DNA of 64,000 nucleotides from contig JAZRXB010000247.1 of the NCBI GenBank assembly GCA_045600005.1, forward strand, positions 1-64,000. Reading direction: 5' to 3'. Position numbers and translations under genes: made by a program. A model generated the notes under the pieces. The model did no database searches, had not been told where the DNA came from, and worked only from the letters and a program-made list of their open reading frames with translations. The DNA is from Flemingiibacterium sp045600005 (lineage in GTDB: Bacteria > Bacillota > Clostridia > Oscillospirales > CAG-272). Of this stretch, positions 43,085-51,961 are shown piece after piece; the first letter of the stretch is position 1, and each line of letters starts with the position of its first letter.

Positions 43085-45055
43085 TCAACCGTCCTTTTTG
43101 TCTGCCGGTTCGCTGCGGTGCTGTGAGGAGAAATAGATCAGCAGGACCGAGATGTCGGCGGGCGAAATGCCGCTGATGCGGGAGGCCTGTCCGATGCTGG
43201 CGGGTTGAAACTTATTCAGCTTCTGCGTCGCTTCGATGCGGATCCCTTTGATCTGACGGTAATCGAAGGGAGTCGGCAGCTTCTTTTCTTCCAGTTTTGC
43301 GGTGCGCGCTACCTCGGACAGCTGACGGCGGATGTAGCCTTCGTATTTGATCGAGGTCTCCGCCTGAATCTGAACGCGATAGCTCAGCGGCGGGCGCGTG
43401 ACGTCGACCGACGCGAGCTTTTCGTAAGTGAGCTCGGGGCGGCGGAGCAGCTCGGCCGCCTTTACGCCGGTCGTGACGGCGGTGGAACCGGCTTCTTCGA
43501 GCAGCGCCGCGAGCGTATCGGACGGCGGGATCGTCGTGCGTTCCAGCCGTTCGATCTCGGCTTTGACCTCGCTCTGTTCGGTTTCAAAACGCTGCCAGCG
43601 CTCGTCGGAGATCAGACCGACCCGTCTGCCGAGCGGTGTGAGACGTTCGGCGGCGTTGTCCTGACGGAGCAGCAGACGGTATTCGGAGCGGGAGGTCATG
43701 ATCCGGTAGGGTTCCTTTGTTCCTTTGGTCACCAGATCGTCGATCAGCGTGCCGATGTAGCTGCTCTGGCGGGTGAGGATCAGCGGTTCCCTTCCCATTA
43801 TTTTCATTGCGGCGTTGATGCCGGCGACCAGTCCCTGCGCGGCGGCTTCTTCGTAGCCGGAGGTCCCGTTGAACTGTCCGGCTCCGTACAGACCGGAAAT
43901 ATCCTTGAATTCCAGCGTGGGATGGAGCTGAGTTGGGTCCACGCAGTCGTATTCGATGGCATACGCCGTCCGCATGACCTGCGCGTGCTCGAAGCCGTTG
44001 AGCGAATGGAGCATCTGCATCTGCACTTCTTCGGGAAGCGAGGACGAGAAGCCCTGTAAATACATTTCCTCGGTATCGGCTCCCATCGGTTCGACGAACA
44101 GCTGATGGCGCTCCTTGTCGGCGAAGCGCATCACCTTGTCTTCGATGCTGGGGCAGTACCGCGGACCGATCCCTTCGATCATGCCGGAATAAAGCGGCGA
44201 ACGGGACATATTGCCGCGGATGATCCGGTGCGTTTCCGCGTTGGTGTAAACGATGTGACAGGGGATCTGCTCGCGGCGGTTCAGCTCGTCCCGGTCGGAA
44301 TCGACCGAAAACGGGTCGACAAAGGAATCGCCCGGTTGAACTTCGAGCTTTGAAAAGTCGATGGAACCGCGGTGGATACGCGCCGGCGTGCCGGTTTTGA
44401 AGCGCATCATGCGGATCCCTTCGCGTTCCAGATTGCCGGTCAGCTCAGTAGCGGGAAGCATTCCGTCCGGACCGGACGGATACGCGACCTCGCCCACGAT
44501 CACCCGTCCGCGAAGATAGGTTCCCGAACAAATGATCGCAGATTTGCATTTCCAGCAGGCGCCGAGCTTGGTGACGACCGAAACGATCCGCTTCCCTGCT
44601 CCCGGCTCCCCGGCGTTTTCACGCGGGATATCCTCGCAGTGAAGGTCGGTGATCTCCGCCTGGATCAGACGCAGATGGGGCGTTTCCTCGATCGTCTGCT
44701 TCATGATCCTGCGATAAGCGGCGCGGTCCGCCTGAATTCTTTTTGAATGGACGGCGGTTCCCTTGCCGAGATTCAGCACACGGCTCTGGAGCATGACCCG
44801 GTCGGCTGCACGCCCCATTTCGCCGCCCAGCGCGTCGATTTCGTAAACAAGATGCCCTTTGCCTGTTCCGCCGATGGACGGGTTGCAGGGCATATTGCCG
44901 ACCGCGTCCAGATTGATGGTGAACAGGATGGTTTCGAGTCCCAGTCTTGCGCAGGAAAGCGCCGCTTCGATCCCGGCGTGTCCGGCGCCGATGACGCAGA
45001 CGTCTGCGCAGCCTGCCTCATATTCTCTGATTTTGTCCGTATTCATGGCATTCAT
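43085..45055 (-). CDS. mnmG: tRNA uridine-5-carboxymethylaminomethyl modification enzyme MnmG
   Basis: The 656-residue FAD protein starts with a Rossmann signature (VIGAGHAGIEAALSCARLG) and includes the conserved MnmG core segment FTTSRSEYRLLLRQDNA-type motif (here MTSRSEYRLLLRQDNAAERL). It works with MnmE on wobble U34. In this window it is on the strand opposite mnmE and 8 kb away; elsewhere in Firmicutes they are adjacent and codirectional. Confidence 0.96.
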   Translation of the reverse strand: MNAMNTDKIREYEAGCADVCVIGAGHAGIEAALSCARLGLETILFTINLDAVGNMPCNPSIGGTGKGHLVYEIDALGGEMGRAADRVMLQSRVLNLGKGTAVHSKRIQADRAAYRRIMKQTIEETPHLRLIQAEITDLHCEDIPRENAGEPGAGKRIVSVVTKLGACWKCKSAIICSGTYLRGRVIVGEVAYPSGPDGMLPATELTGNLEREGIRMMRFKTGTPARIHRGSIDFSKLEVQPGDSFVDPFSVDSDRDELNRREQIPCHIVYTNAETHRIIRGNMSRSPLYSGMIEGIGPRYCPSIEDKVMRFADKERHQLFVEPMGADTEEMYLQGFSSSLPEEVQMQMLHSLNGFEHAQVMRTAYAIEYDCVDPTQLHPTLEFKDISGLYGAGQFNGTSGYEEAAAQGLVAGINAAMKIMGREPLILTRQSSYIGTLIDDLVTKGTKEPYRIMTSRSEYRLLLRQDNAAERLTPLGRRVGLISDERWQRFETEQSEVKAEIERLERTTIPPSDTLAALLEEAGSTAVTTGVKAAELLRRPELTYEKLASVDVTRPPLSYRVQIQAETSIKYEGYIRRQLSEVARTAKLEEKKLPTPFDYRQIKGIRIEATQKLNKFQPASIGQASRISGISPADISVLLIYFSSQHRSEPADKKDG

Positions 45056-45071
45056 GATAGACCTGACTGTT

Positions 45072-45117
45072 ATGAAGTAAAAAGATGAAGTGAGATGAAG
45101 TAAAAAGATGAAGCGGG
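45072..45117 (+). repeat. 23-bp tandem repeat upstream of mnmG
   Basis: ATGAAGTAAAAAGATGAAG(T/C)G(A/G)G occurs twice in tandem (45072-45094 and 45095-45117), followed by weaker ATGAAC and ATGAAG echoes up to 45140. It occupies the 92-base spacer between the WG-repeat gene and mnmG. Confidence 0.8.
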
Positions 45118-45147
45118 ATGAACAGCAGTATGAAGTAAATGCCGCAT

Positions 45148-46638
45148 TCAGTTCATCTTATTGAGAAGCGCCCAGCCGTTTGTGCTGTCGTAAACGGGGA
45201 TGATGCCGCCGGACGCGCTCCCGATATGATCGAAAACAAACGGAACGACCGTGTTCCCGGCGGTGTCGATCATGCCGACCTTCCCCTCTTTTCCGAGTAC
45301 GGCGAGACCTTCGCTGAACGGCTCGGCATAGGTGTACTCCGGCTGCGCGATCCAGCGCCCGGTGTAGTCCATATAGCCGTAATAGCCGTCCCGTTTCAGC
45401 AGAAGCACGCCGCAGGAGTAGGCGGCGACTTCATAATCGGACGGGACCGGGAATTCGGTGCCGTCGCTGCGGATGACGATATCCACGTCGGTCAGCGTGC
45501 GGACGTCTTCATTGAATTCATAGTGGAAGGCGTCGATCTCGCGCTTGCGGACGCGGCAGAGACCGCGGTCAAAGTAGAAGAAGCCGAGCGATTCGATCCC
45601 GAAGGTGTCGGGCGCATAATAGTTTGCGAACACGCGCCGCCCGGACAGATTGACATATTTGGAGGTGCCGGTGATCTTATTGTAGAAATAGGACTGAACG
45701 TAGCTTAAAACGCCCGATTCGTCGCATACGCAGGCGACGCCTTCACGGAAATTGAACGCCCGCGTGTAGCGGAAGCGCGTTTTCATCGCGGTCGGCGCGG
45801 TCCCGTAGCCGTAAAGCTCACCGTCGAAATAAACCCGGTCCTTCGTGTCGCTCTTGCCGTAATAGGTCGGATAGTTGATGTAGATGCCCCGATTGTCGGC
45901 GGCGTCCTCATAGTCGCTCTCAATGAATTCTCCGTCGACGAACTGGTAATAGACCGCGTAAGGTTCGGCGTTCTTTTTCGCCGGCTGAACGATCTCATAG
46001 AACTGTGCGATGTCGTCCCGGCTGCGGGAATAGAGCGGCTGATAAACGTCGAGATCGAAACTCCACGCAAGGACCGTGCCGTCCGCGTTGAGAAGCGTGA
46101 CGGTCGTTCCGTTGTCCACGACGACATAATCCATATAGACGTCGACAAGCGGTCGGTCGACCTCCTGATCGACGAGCTTTGTCGTGTAGCCGCTGTAAAC
46201 CTCGTCGGGAACGCGCTCCGGCGTCTGGATCGTCTTTTTGCGGAGAGAATACCGATTCTCAATGGCGATCGACGGCTCCATGCGCGTCAGGATGGAGAAA
46301 TCGCCGTATTCGTCGTCGGTGATGCAGAAGCCTCTCGACATGGCGCTGTCGGATGAATCGAGCGAATTCAGAAAATCGGTCACGGGGTCGGTTTTCGGCG
46401 GGTCGACCGGCGGAACGTTCTGCGAATCCGAAGACGGCACGGCGTCCGTGACGGACGTGTCGCCCGGTTTTTCCGTGATCGGTTCGGTCCCGGAGGATTC
46501 GGAGGCAGTCGTTTCGCGTTCTATGAAAGTAAAGTCATACGCGCCGCGCTGATAGGCAACAGCGGCAAAGACAAGAAAAGCCAGCGCGGCTGTCGGTATG
46601 ATGCGCACAGCGATTTTTCTGAAAATACTCATCATCAA
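45148..46638 (-). CDS. WG-repeat secreted or membrane-anchored protein
   Basis: The 496-residue protein has an N-terminal hydrophobic segment (signal peptide or anchor, about 10-28), a Ser/Thr/Pro/Asp linker (about 40-85), and a beta-rich body whose C-terminus contains WG-type repeats (GYYGYMDYTGRWIAQPEY; GKVGMIDTAGNTVVPFVFD). These repeats occur in surface proteins of unclear function. The gene lies directly upstream of mnmG in the same orientation; a tight 92-base spacer with a tandem repeat follows it. Function unknown. Confidence 0.7.
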   Translation of the reverse strand: MMMSIFRKIAVRIIPTAALAFLVFAAVAYQRGAYDFTFIERETTASESSGTEPITEKPGDTSVTDAVPSSDSQNVPPVDPPKTDPVTDFLNSLDSSDSAMSRGFCITDDEYGDFSILTRMEPSIAIENRYSLRKKTIQTPERVPDEVYSGYTTKLVDQEVDRPLVDVYMDYVVVDNGTTVTLLNADGTVLAWSFDLDVYQPLYSRSRDDIAQFYEIVQPAKKNAEPYAVYYQFVDGEFIESDYEDAADNRGIYINYPTYYGKSDTKDRVYFDGELYGYGTAPTAMKTRFRYTRAFNFREGVACVCDESGVLSYVQSYFYNKITGTSKYVNLSGRRVFANYYAPDTFGIESLGFFYFDRGLCRVRKREIDAFHYEFNEDVRTLTDVDIVIRSDGTEFPVPSDYEVAAYSCGVLLLKRDGYYGYMDYTGRWIAQPEYTYAEPFSEGLAVLGKEGKVGMIDTAGNTVVPFVFDHIGSASGGIIPVYDSTNGWALLNKMN

Positions 46639-46710
46639 ACCATCCTAAATCGTTCCGACGGCTGACGAAAGCACCGTCGGTTTTTGGCAAAGGAACAGGT
46701 GCATGGCTTT

Positions 46711-47319
46711 TCAGCCTGCATATGGTTCCGGTGAATCGGCTTCGCAGCGCACCGGAACGCTTTCAAAGCGGAGAACGGAGGGGTCAAACCGGTCGAGCCA
46801 TTGCCTTGCGCCGTCGTCGTCAAGGATCAGCGGCATACGGGGGTGAAGAAAGGTCAGATTGGACGCGGCGCTTTTCGTGACGACGGTGTATTCAAACGGC
46901 GCGTTTTTCCCCGGCCGCATCAGCGCACAGAGCCAGAGCGGTCTGCCGGAGACGGAAAAAACACGGTATTTCCGTTTTTTCGGCTTCGCTTTCGGATCGT
47001 CCGGCGCTTCGTTTGCCCATTCGAAATACATCCGCGCGGGCGCTATGCAGCGTCCGTAGGAAAGGTGCGGCGCGAAGAACCCGCTCGACGCGAGCGTTTC
47101 GGCGCGGGCATTGAAAACGACTCCCTTTCCGTCCCATCTCGCAAAGCCCCAGCGCGCGTTCATCAGATCGCCGTGCTGTGTTAAGATCGGGCAGTCAGTC
47201 CCGGGCAGAGCGAGCCTGCCGTCGGGTTCTCCCGCGCCCAGATAGGAATGTACGGCAGGAACGAGTCCCCGCAGTCCCGCGATGTCGTCGTCCTCGATGA
47301 CGATATATCGTCCGCACAT
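46711..47319 (-). CDS. SOS response-associated peptidase (SRAP/YedK-HMCES)
   Basis: The 202-residue protein begins MCGRY, leaving catalytic Cys2 after Met removal, and has NARAET, the MYFEW Glu and HPRMP His motifs. HMCES/YedK crosslinks to abasic sites in single-stranded DNA to protect them. All key residues are present. It is about 17 bases upstream of rlmH on the same strand. Confidence 0.92.
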   Translation of the reverse strand: MCGRYIVIEDDDIAGLRGLVPAVHSYLGAGEPDGRLALPGTDCPILTQHGDLMNARWGFARWDGKGVVFNARAETLASSGFFAPHLSYGRCIAPARMYFEWANEAPDDPKAKPKKRKYRVFSVSGRPLWLCALMRPGKNAPFEYTVVTKSAASNLTFLHPRMPLILDDDGARQWLDRFDPSVLRFESVPVRCEADSPEPYAG

Positions 47320-47335
47320 AAGCGCCTCCGAACGG

Positions 47336-47818
47336 TTATTTGTGGTATTTGCCGCCTGCCGCGATATTGAAGGCGCGATAGAGCTGTTCGAGCAGGATCA
47401 CGCGCATCAGCTGATGGGGAAAGGTCATTTCCGAGATCGACAGCTTCATCCGGCAGGCGTTTTTCACTTCGTCGGACAGACCGTCCGACCCGCCGATGAT
47501 GAAACAGACGTCCGAGAAGCCTTCGGCGGCAAGCGAGGCGAGTTTTTCGGAAAAACGCTCGCTGGGCATCTGTTTTCCCTCGACGCAGAGGGCGCAGAGG
47601 AAAGCGCGCGGCGGCAGAGCGGCGAGGATCTTCTCCCCTTCCCGTCTGACGGCGGCGGCGGTCTCGGCGGCGGAGGCGTGTTCGGGCAGACGCTCGTCCT
47701 TAATGGCGATGTTGTCGATCACGCAGTACGCGCCGAGACGTTTTTCATATTCCTTAACCGCGTCGGTCAGATATTTTTCCTTGATCGTACCGACGTGGAC
47801 GATATGTATTTTCAGCAT
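47336..47818 (-). CDS. rlmH: 23S rRNA (pseudouridine1915-N3)-methyltransferase
   Basis: The 160-residue SPOUT methyltransferase ends with the conserved knot (FIIGGSDGLSDEVK; FPHQLMRVILLEQLYRAF). It modifies helix 69 of 23S rRNA. In Bacillus rlmH is near walJ, as here. Confidence 0.95.
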   Translation of the reverse strand: MLKIHIVHVGTIKEKYLTDAVKEYEKRLGAYCVIDNIAIKDERLPEHASAAETAAAVRREGEKILAALPPRAFLCALCVEGKQMPSERFSEKLASLAAEGFSDVCFIIGGSDGLSDEVKNACRMKLSISEMTFPHQLMRVILLEQLYRAFNIAAGGKYHK

Positions 47819-47859
47819 TTTGGTCTGTGATATCCGGCGAAAGATTTTCCTTTGGCGGG

Positions 47860-48684
47860 TCAGACGAGACGTGTGATCCGGTCCATCGCGGCGACGCCCA
47901 CGGTGACGTCCGTGTCTTTCAGCGCGTTCTGCGCCGTGGCGAGCGCCAGCTCCGGCAGATTGTTTTCCGGACTGAGGTGCGCGAGCAGAAGACGTTTCAG
48001 CCCGCGGCGCGCGAGCTTTGCGGCAAATCCGGAAGCGGAAGTGTTTGAAAGATGCCCGTGTTCGGAGAGGATCCGCAGCTTGAGCTGATACGGATAGCTT
48101 CCGCAGAGCAGGATATTTTCGTCGTGATTCGATTCGAGGATCACGTTTTCGATCCCGTACAGCGCATTCTCGACCGATGTGTCGACGCAGCCGATGTCGG
48201 TGGCGACGGCGAGGGAATGCGCCGCCGTCCCGTCGGTGACGACGTAGCCGACGCTGGCGGCGCTGTCGTGCGGCGTGACGAAGGAGCGGACGGTCAGCGA
48301 ACCGACCGTCTCACGGAAAAGCGGAGGATGCACGACCGCGTTCTGCGCCGTAAAGCACATTCTTTCCGAGCAAAGGCAGGCGCGGGCGGACGGTTCGGTC
48401 AGATGGATCGGGATCCGGTACCGCTTTGAAATCGTTTCCAGAGCGGCGATATGATCGGAATGCTCGTGTGTGATAAAGACCGCGCGGATCCTGTCAAGTG
48501 ATGTGCCGAGCGATTTCAGAGAAGTTTCGAGACGGCGGGCGCTGATGCCCGCGTCGATGAGAAGCTCGTCCCCGCCGCATTTCACGTATATCGCGTTTCC
48601 CTTCGAGCTTGAGGCGAGCGTACAGACGGCGAACGCCGCTTCGCTTACGGAAGCGGGATCCGCCGGAAGACTGATCGTTGTCAT
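47860..48684 (-). CDS. WalJ/YycJ-type metallo-beta-lactamase fold hydrolase
   Basis: The 274-residue protein has the MBL metal motif HEHSDH and starts its core SSSKGNAIYV. WalJ/YycJ proteins have exonuclease activity reported in the family and sit near WalRK in Bacillus. The walRK kinase and regulator genes are not in this window. Its 5' end is 11 bases from a small membrane-protein gene. Confidence 0.88.
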   Translation of the reverse strand: MTTISLPADPASVSEAAFAVCTLASSSKGNAIYVKCGGDELLIDAGISARRLETSLKSLGTSLDRIRAVFITHEHSDHIAALETISKRYRIPIHLTEPSARACLCSERMCFTAQNAVVHPPLFRETVGSLTVRSFVTPHDSAASVGYVVTDGTAAHSLAVATDIGCVDTSVENALYGIENVILESNHDENILLCGSYPYQLKLRILSEHGHLSNTSASGFAAKLARRGLKRLLLAHLSPENNLPELALATAQNALKDTDVTVGVAAMDRITRLV

Positions 48685-48695
48685 GTCAGATAATA

Positions 48696-49175
48696 TCAGA
48701 AAACGGAAAAGATCTGTGAGAGAAAATCCCCCCAGAACAGATAGAATACATCGAGTAAGAGCGTGAGCGCGAAGGGGATGAGAAACGGCATCAGCTTTTT
48801 TGCCTTTTTCTTATCCGCGTTGACCTTTTCACAGAACGCCCGCACGCCTTCCTCGTCTTCGATCGCGCCGTCCTCATCCCGGAACATCTCCGGCGTGATC
48901 TCCTTCGCCGAAACGCCGTGGTTCAGGTACAGAATGATGCACGCCAGCACGGTGACAACGGCGACGTAAACGAGCATGACCACGCTGAACGGCATATAGA
49001 ACGACGCCTCCAGACTGATCAGCGCTTCGTAAACGGCAAAGACGAGAACGGTGGCGAGAAGGAGACGAAGCGCGCGCTGCCAGCTGAAGCCCTTAACGCT
49101 TTCTTTTACCGCGCGTCCCGCTTCGCCCGTGTCGATTTTGGCAAGACGGTTCGCCGAACGCTTTTTTTTCGCCAT
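48696..49175 (-). CDS. Small membrane protein, unknown function
   Basis: The 159-residue protein is Lys/Arg-rich at both ends and has three hydrophobic helices (about 36-52, 62-84 and 133-150). No family is recognised. It is between galK and the WalJ-like gene in the same orientation and probably cotranscribed with the latter. Confidence 0.6.
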   Translation of the reverse strand: MAKKKRSANRLAKIDTGEAGRAVKESVKGFSWQRALRLLLATVLVFAVYEALISLEASFYMPFSVVMLVYVAVVTVLACIILYLNHGVSAKEITPEMFRDEDGAIEDEEGVRAFCEKVNADKKKAKKLMPFLIPFALTLLLDVFYLFWGDFLSQIFSVF

Positions 49176-49263
49176 AATGATTCCCTGCGGGAGCCGGAAA
49201 AACCGGAGGAAGGAAAACGGGAACGTTTCCCCTCACGGATTCTCAGAGACGCCCTGATGAACG

Positions 49264-49294
49264 CCGCCGGAAAGGAACCGGTCCTTTCCGGCGG
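49264..49294 (-). terminator. Terminator-like hairpin after galK
   Basis: CCGCCGGAAAGGA and TCCTTTCCGGCGG form a perfect 13-bp stem with a 5-base loop, just downstream of the galK stop. Confidence 0.75.
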
Positions 49295-49303
49295 ACCGGA
49301 CGG

Positions 49304-50584
49304 TTACTGAATACGGATCGCGCCGTAGGGACGGACCTTGAGAACGGCGGTCGCACCCTTGCCGAACGCGCTGTCCAGCAGTTCTCTGAACGCCGGAATG
49401 TCTTCGTTGGCGACAAACGCCTGGATCGTGCCGGCAAAGCCGCCGCCGTGGACGCGGAAAGCCGCCTTTTTGCCCTTCAGCGCGATCTCGGCGAGGCAGA
49501 GCGCGAGCGAAAGCCCCTGCTCGGCGACGTTCTGAACGGTGTAGACATTCTGGAGATACTTGAAGCTCGAATTGCCCGAAGCCATAACGCCCTCAAAGAA
49601 GCCGTCGAGGTCGTTCTTTCTCAGTGCGTCTGCCTGAACGGCGACGCGGGCGTTTTCGTTTTCAAAGTGGATGGCGCGCATGACGGCGCGGTCGCCGACC
49701 TTTTCGCGCAGAGCGGGGAGATTGCCGAGGATCTCGTCGAGCGAGACCTCGCGCAGGACCTTCTTGCCGAAGAATGCGGCGACAGACTTCATTTCGGCGG
49801 GAACCGAGGCGTAATCGGGGTTCAGGTTGGCGTGGTTGCCGCCGGTATTGACGATGCAGAGAGAATAGCCGGCTGCGGACAGGTCGAACGGGAGCTTTTC
49901 GATGACCGGTTCCTTCGGGTCCTTAAAGTCGATGGCGACGAAGCCGCCGACTGCGCAGGCGGTCTGATCCATCAGTCCGCAGGGCTTTCCGAAGAAGACG
50001 TTTTCGGCATACTGCGCTAATTTCGCGATCTCGGCGTTCTCGACCCTGCCGTCGTTGTAGAAGCCGCTCAGGATCAGACCGACCATATCCTCAAACGCGG
50101 CGGAGGAGGAAAGTCCCGAGCCCTTGAAGACGTTCGAGGTGGTGTATGCGTCGTAGCCGCCGACCTTGTAGCCGCGCTTTGCGAAGCCGTCGCACATACC
50201 GGAGATGATCGACTTCGACGTGAAGAACAGTTCTTCGTCGGCTGCGGGAACGGAAATGTCCACTTCGTCGATCGGGAAGCCTTCGGATTTGATGTTGATC
50301 TTCATATCGTCGCGCGGAGATGCGCAGGCGATGATGTCGAGGTTGATCGAAGCGGCGAGGACGCGGCCGTAGTTGTGGTCGGTGTGGTTGCCGGAGATCT
50401 CGCTTCTGCCGGCGACCGAGAAGAGCGACAGTTCGCGGTCGTCTCCGAACAGCTTCGTGAATTCCTCCACGACATTGATGTAGCGCGCTTCCTGCGCCCT
50501 GATATTTTCCGCGCCGTACAGCTCGGTGAAAATACCGGTATACTTGCCGCCCTGAATGGCGGCAATGGTCTGTTTTGCGTTCAT
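49304..50584 (-). CDS. galK: Galactokinase (GHMP family)
   Basis: The 426-residue kinase has the substrate motif GRSEISGNHTDH (the galactokinase signature, slightly diverged), the GHMP phosphate loop GSGLSSSAAFE, and the C-terminal GGGFAG motif. It phosphorylates galactose to galactose-1-phosphate. The start at 50584 (MNAKQTI) has AAGAAGGA upstream. galT/galE are not adjacent. An inositol or other sugar kinase role within GHMP cannot be fully excluded. Confidence 0.85.
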   Translation of the reverse strand: MNAKQTIAAIQGGKYTGIFTELYGAENIRAQEARYINVVEEFTKLFGDDRELSLFSVAGRSEISGNHTDHNYGRVLAASINLDIIACASPRDDMKINIKSEGFPIDEVDISVPAADEELFFTSKSIISGMCDGFAKRGYKVGGYDAYTTSNVFKGSGLSSSAAFEDMVGLILSGFYNDGRVENAEIAKLAQYAENVFFGKPCGLMDQTACAVGGFVAIDFKDPKEPVIEKLPFDLSAAGYSLCIVNTGGNHANLNPDYASVPAEMKSVAAFFGKKVLREVSLDEILGNLPALREKVGDRAVMRAIHFENENARVAVQADALRKNDLDGFFEGVMASGNSSFKYLQNVYTVQNVAEQGLSLALCLAEIALKGKKAAFRVHGGGFAGTIQAFVANEDIPAFRELLDSAFGKGATAVLKVRPYGAIRIQ

Positions 50585-50623
50585 GACAATCCTTCTTTCT
50601 GTCAATGCTTTTCTGTCTGACTG

Positions 50624-51904
50624 TTATTCTTTGATCGTGTTGGGATTCAGGACCGCACGCCGCGCAAGGTCGAGCGCGTTGCTCGACGAGACGTGGCGGA
50701 CATACTCGCGGGGCTGGAGTCCGTTGCCGACATGAAGCTCGCGGACCTCCTCGAAGGATTCCGTGCTGACGCCGACGAAGACGGTGCCGACCGGCTTTTC
50801 GGGCGTGCCGCCGGTCGGACCGGCGATGCCGGTCGTCGAAACGCCGACGTCCGCGCCGAAGAGCTTTCTCACGCCGCGCGCCATTTCGATCGCCGTTTCA
50901 CGCGAGACCGCGCCGTGCGCTTCGAGTGTTTCACGGGAAACATTCACGAATTTTTCCTTGACCTCGTTGGAATAGGTCACGATGCTGCCGTCCAGTACCG
51001 CGCTTGCGCCGCTGACGTTCGTGATGCGCTTGGCGACCAGTCCGCCGGTACAGGACTCGGCACAGGCGATATGCAGCTTCCGTTCGGTCAGCAGGCTGAC
51101 CAGCGCGTTTTCCAGCGAACCGGCGTCCACGCCGTAGATGTACGCGCCGACCTCGGCCGCACGGATCTTTTCGATCATTTTGTCACAGAGTTCAGCGCAT
51201 TCGGCTTCATTTTTCCCGCTTGCCGTGACGCGCAGCAGGACCTCTCCGTCCTTGGCGTAGGGCGCGAGCGTGGGATTCGTCGAGCCGGTCATCAGATCGC
51301 GCAGCGTATCCTCGACCTTCGATTCGCCCATGCCGAAGATGTTGACGTTTTTCGAGAACAGGATGTGATCCGAGAAGCCGCGCAGATAAGGCTCGACCTC
51401 TTCTGAGAACATCGGCTCGCATTCTCTGGGCGGACCGGGCAGCAGGATGATGATCTTGCCCTTTTCCTCATCTTCAATGGCAAGTCCCGGCGCGGTGCCG
51501 TAGTTGTTTTTGAAGACGACGGCGCCTTCGGGCATCAGCGCCTGCTTTTTGTTGTTTTCGGTGATGGGATGACCGTAGCGGTTCATCCGCGCCATCATGC
51601 GGGCAAGGCTTTCCTCGTGCATATAGAGCTTCCGCCCCATCAGCCGGGCGGCGGTCTCCTTGGTCAGATCATCGTAGGTCGGACCGAGACCGCCGGTCAG
51701 GATGACGAGATCGGAGCGTTCCAGTGAGAGGGTCAGCGCGTATTCCAGCCTTGCGGGATTGTCGCCGACGACGCCCTGATAATACTGATTGATGCCGAGC
51801 GCGGCAAGCCGGCGCGAGATGAACGCCGCGTCCGTGTTGACGATATCGCCGAGCAGAAGCTCCGTTCCGACGCAGAGGATCTCGGCGCTGTTGATTTTAA
51901 TCAT
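50624..51904 (-). CDS. cinA: CinA-family nicotinamide nucleotide amidase / damage-inducible protein
   Basis: The 426-residue protein has an N-terminal MocF/MoaB-like domain (EILCVGTELLLGD) and a C-terminal CinA amidase domain (ESCTGGLVAKRITNVSG; GIAGPTGG). The latter deamidates NMN in pyridine nucleotide recycling; the former may hydrolyse ADP-ribose. The SD is weak; ATG at 51904 or a GTG four codons earlier could start it. Codons for VSRET carry a parS/NBS-like sequence at 50927-50942. Confidence 0.92.
   Translation of the reverse strand: MIKINSAEILCVGTELLLGDIVNTDAAFISRRLAALGINQYYQGVVGDNPARLEYALTLSLERSDLVILTGGLGPTYDDLTKETAARLMGRKLYMHEESLARMMARMNRYGHPITENNKKQALMPEGAVVFKNNYGTAPGLAIEDEEKGKIIILLPGPPRECEPMFSEEVEPYLRGFSDHILFSKNVNIFGMGESKVEDTLRDLMTGSTNPTLAPYAKDGEVLLRVTASGKNEAECAELCDKMIEKIRAAEVGAYIYGVDAGSLENALVSLLTERKLHIACAESCTGGLVAKRITNVSGASAVLDGSIVTYSNEVKEKFVNVSRETLEAHGAVSRETAIEMARGVRKLFGADVGVSTTGIAGPTGGTPEKPVGTVFVGVSTESFEEVRELHVGNGLQPREYVRHVSSSNALDLARRAVLNPNTIKE
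50927..50942. other. parS/Noc-site hybrid sequence within cinA
   Basis: TGTTTCACGGGAAACA differs from parS at one central base and has one half matching the Noc consensus (CCCG). It lies in cinA codons, so the match could derive from the VSRET coding sequence. Confidence 0.5.
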
Positions 51905-51961
51905 GACGTAACACACCCGAAAGCAGAGCTTTCATGACCGGTGACGGGGCGGAGTGTCTGT

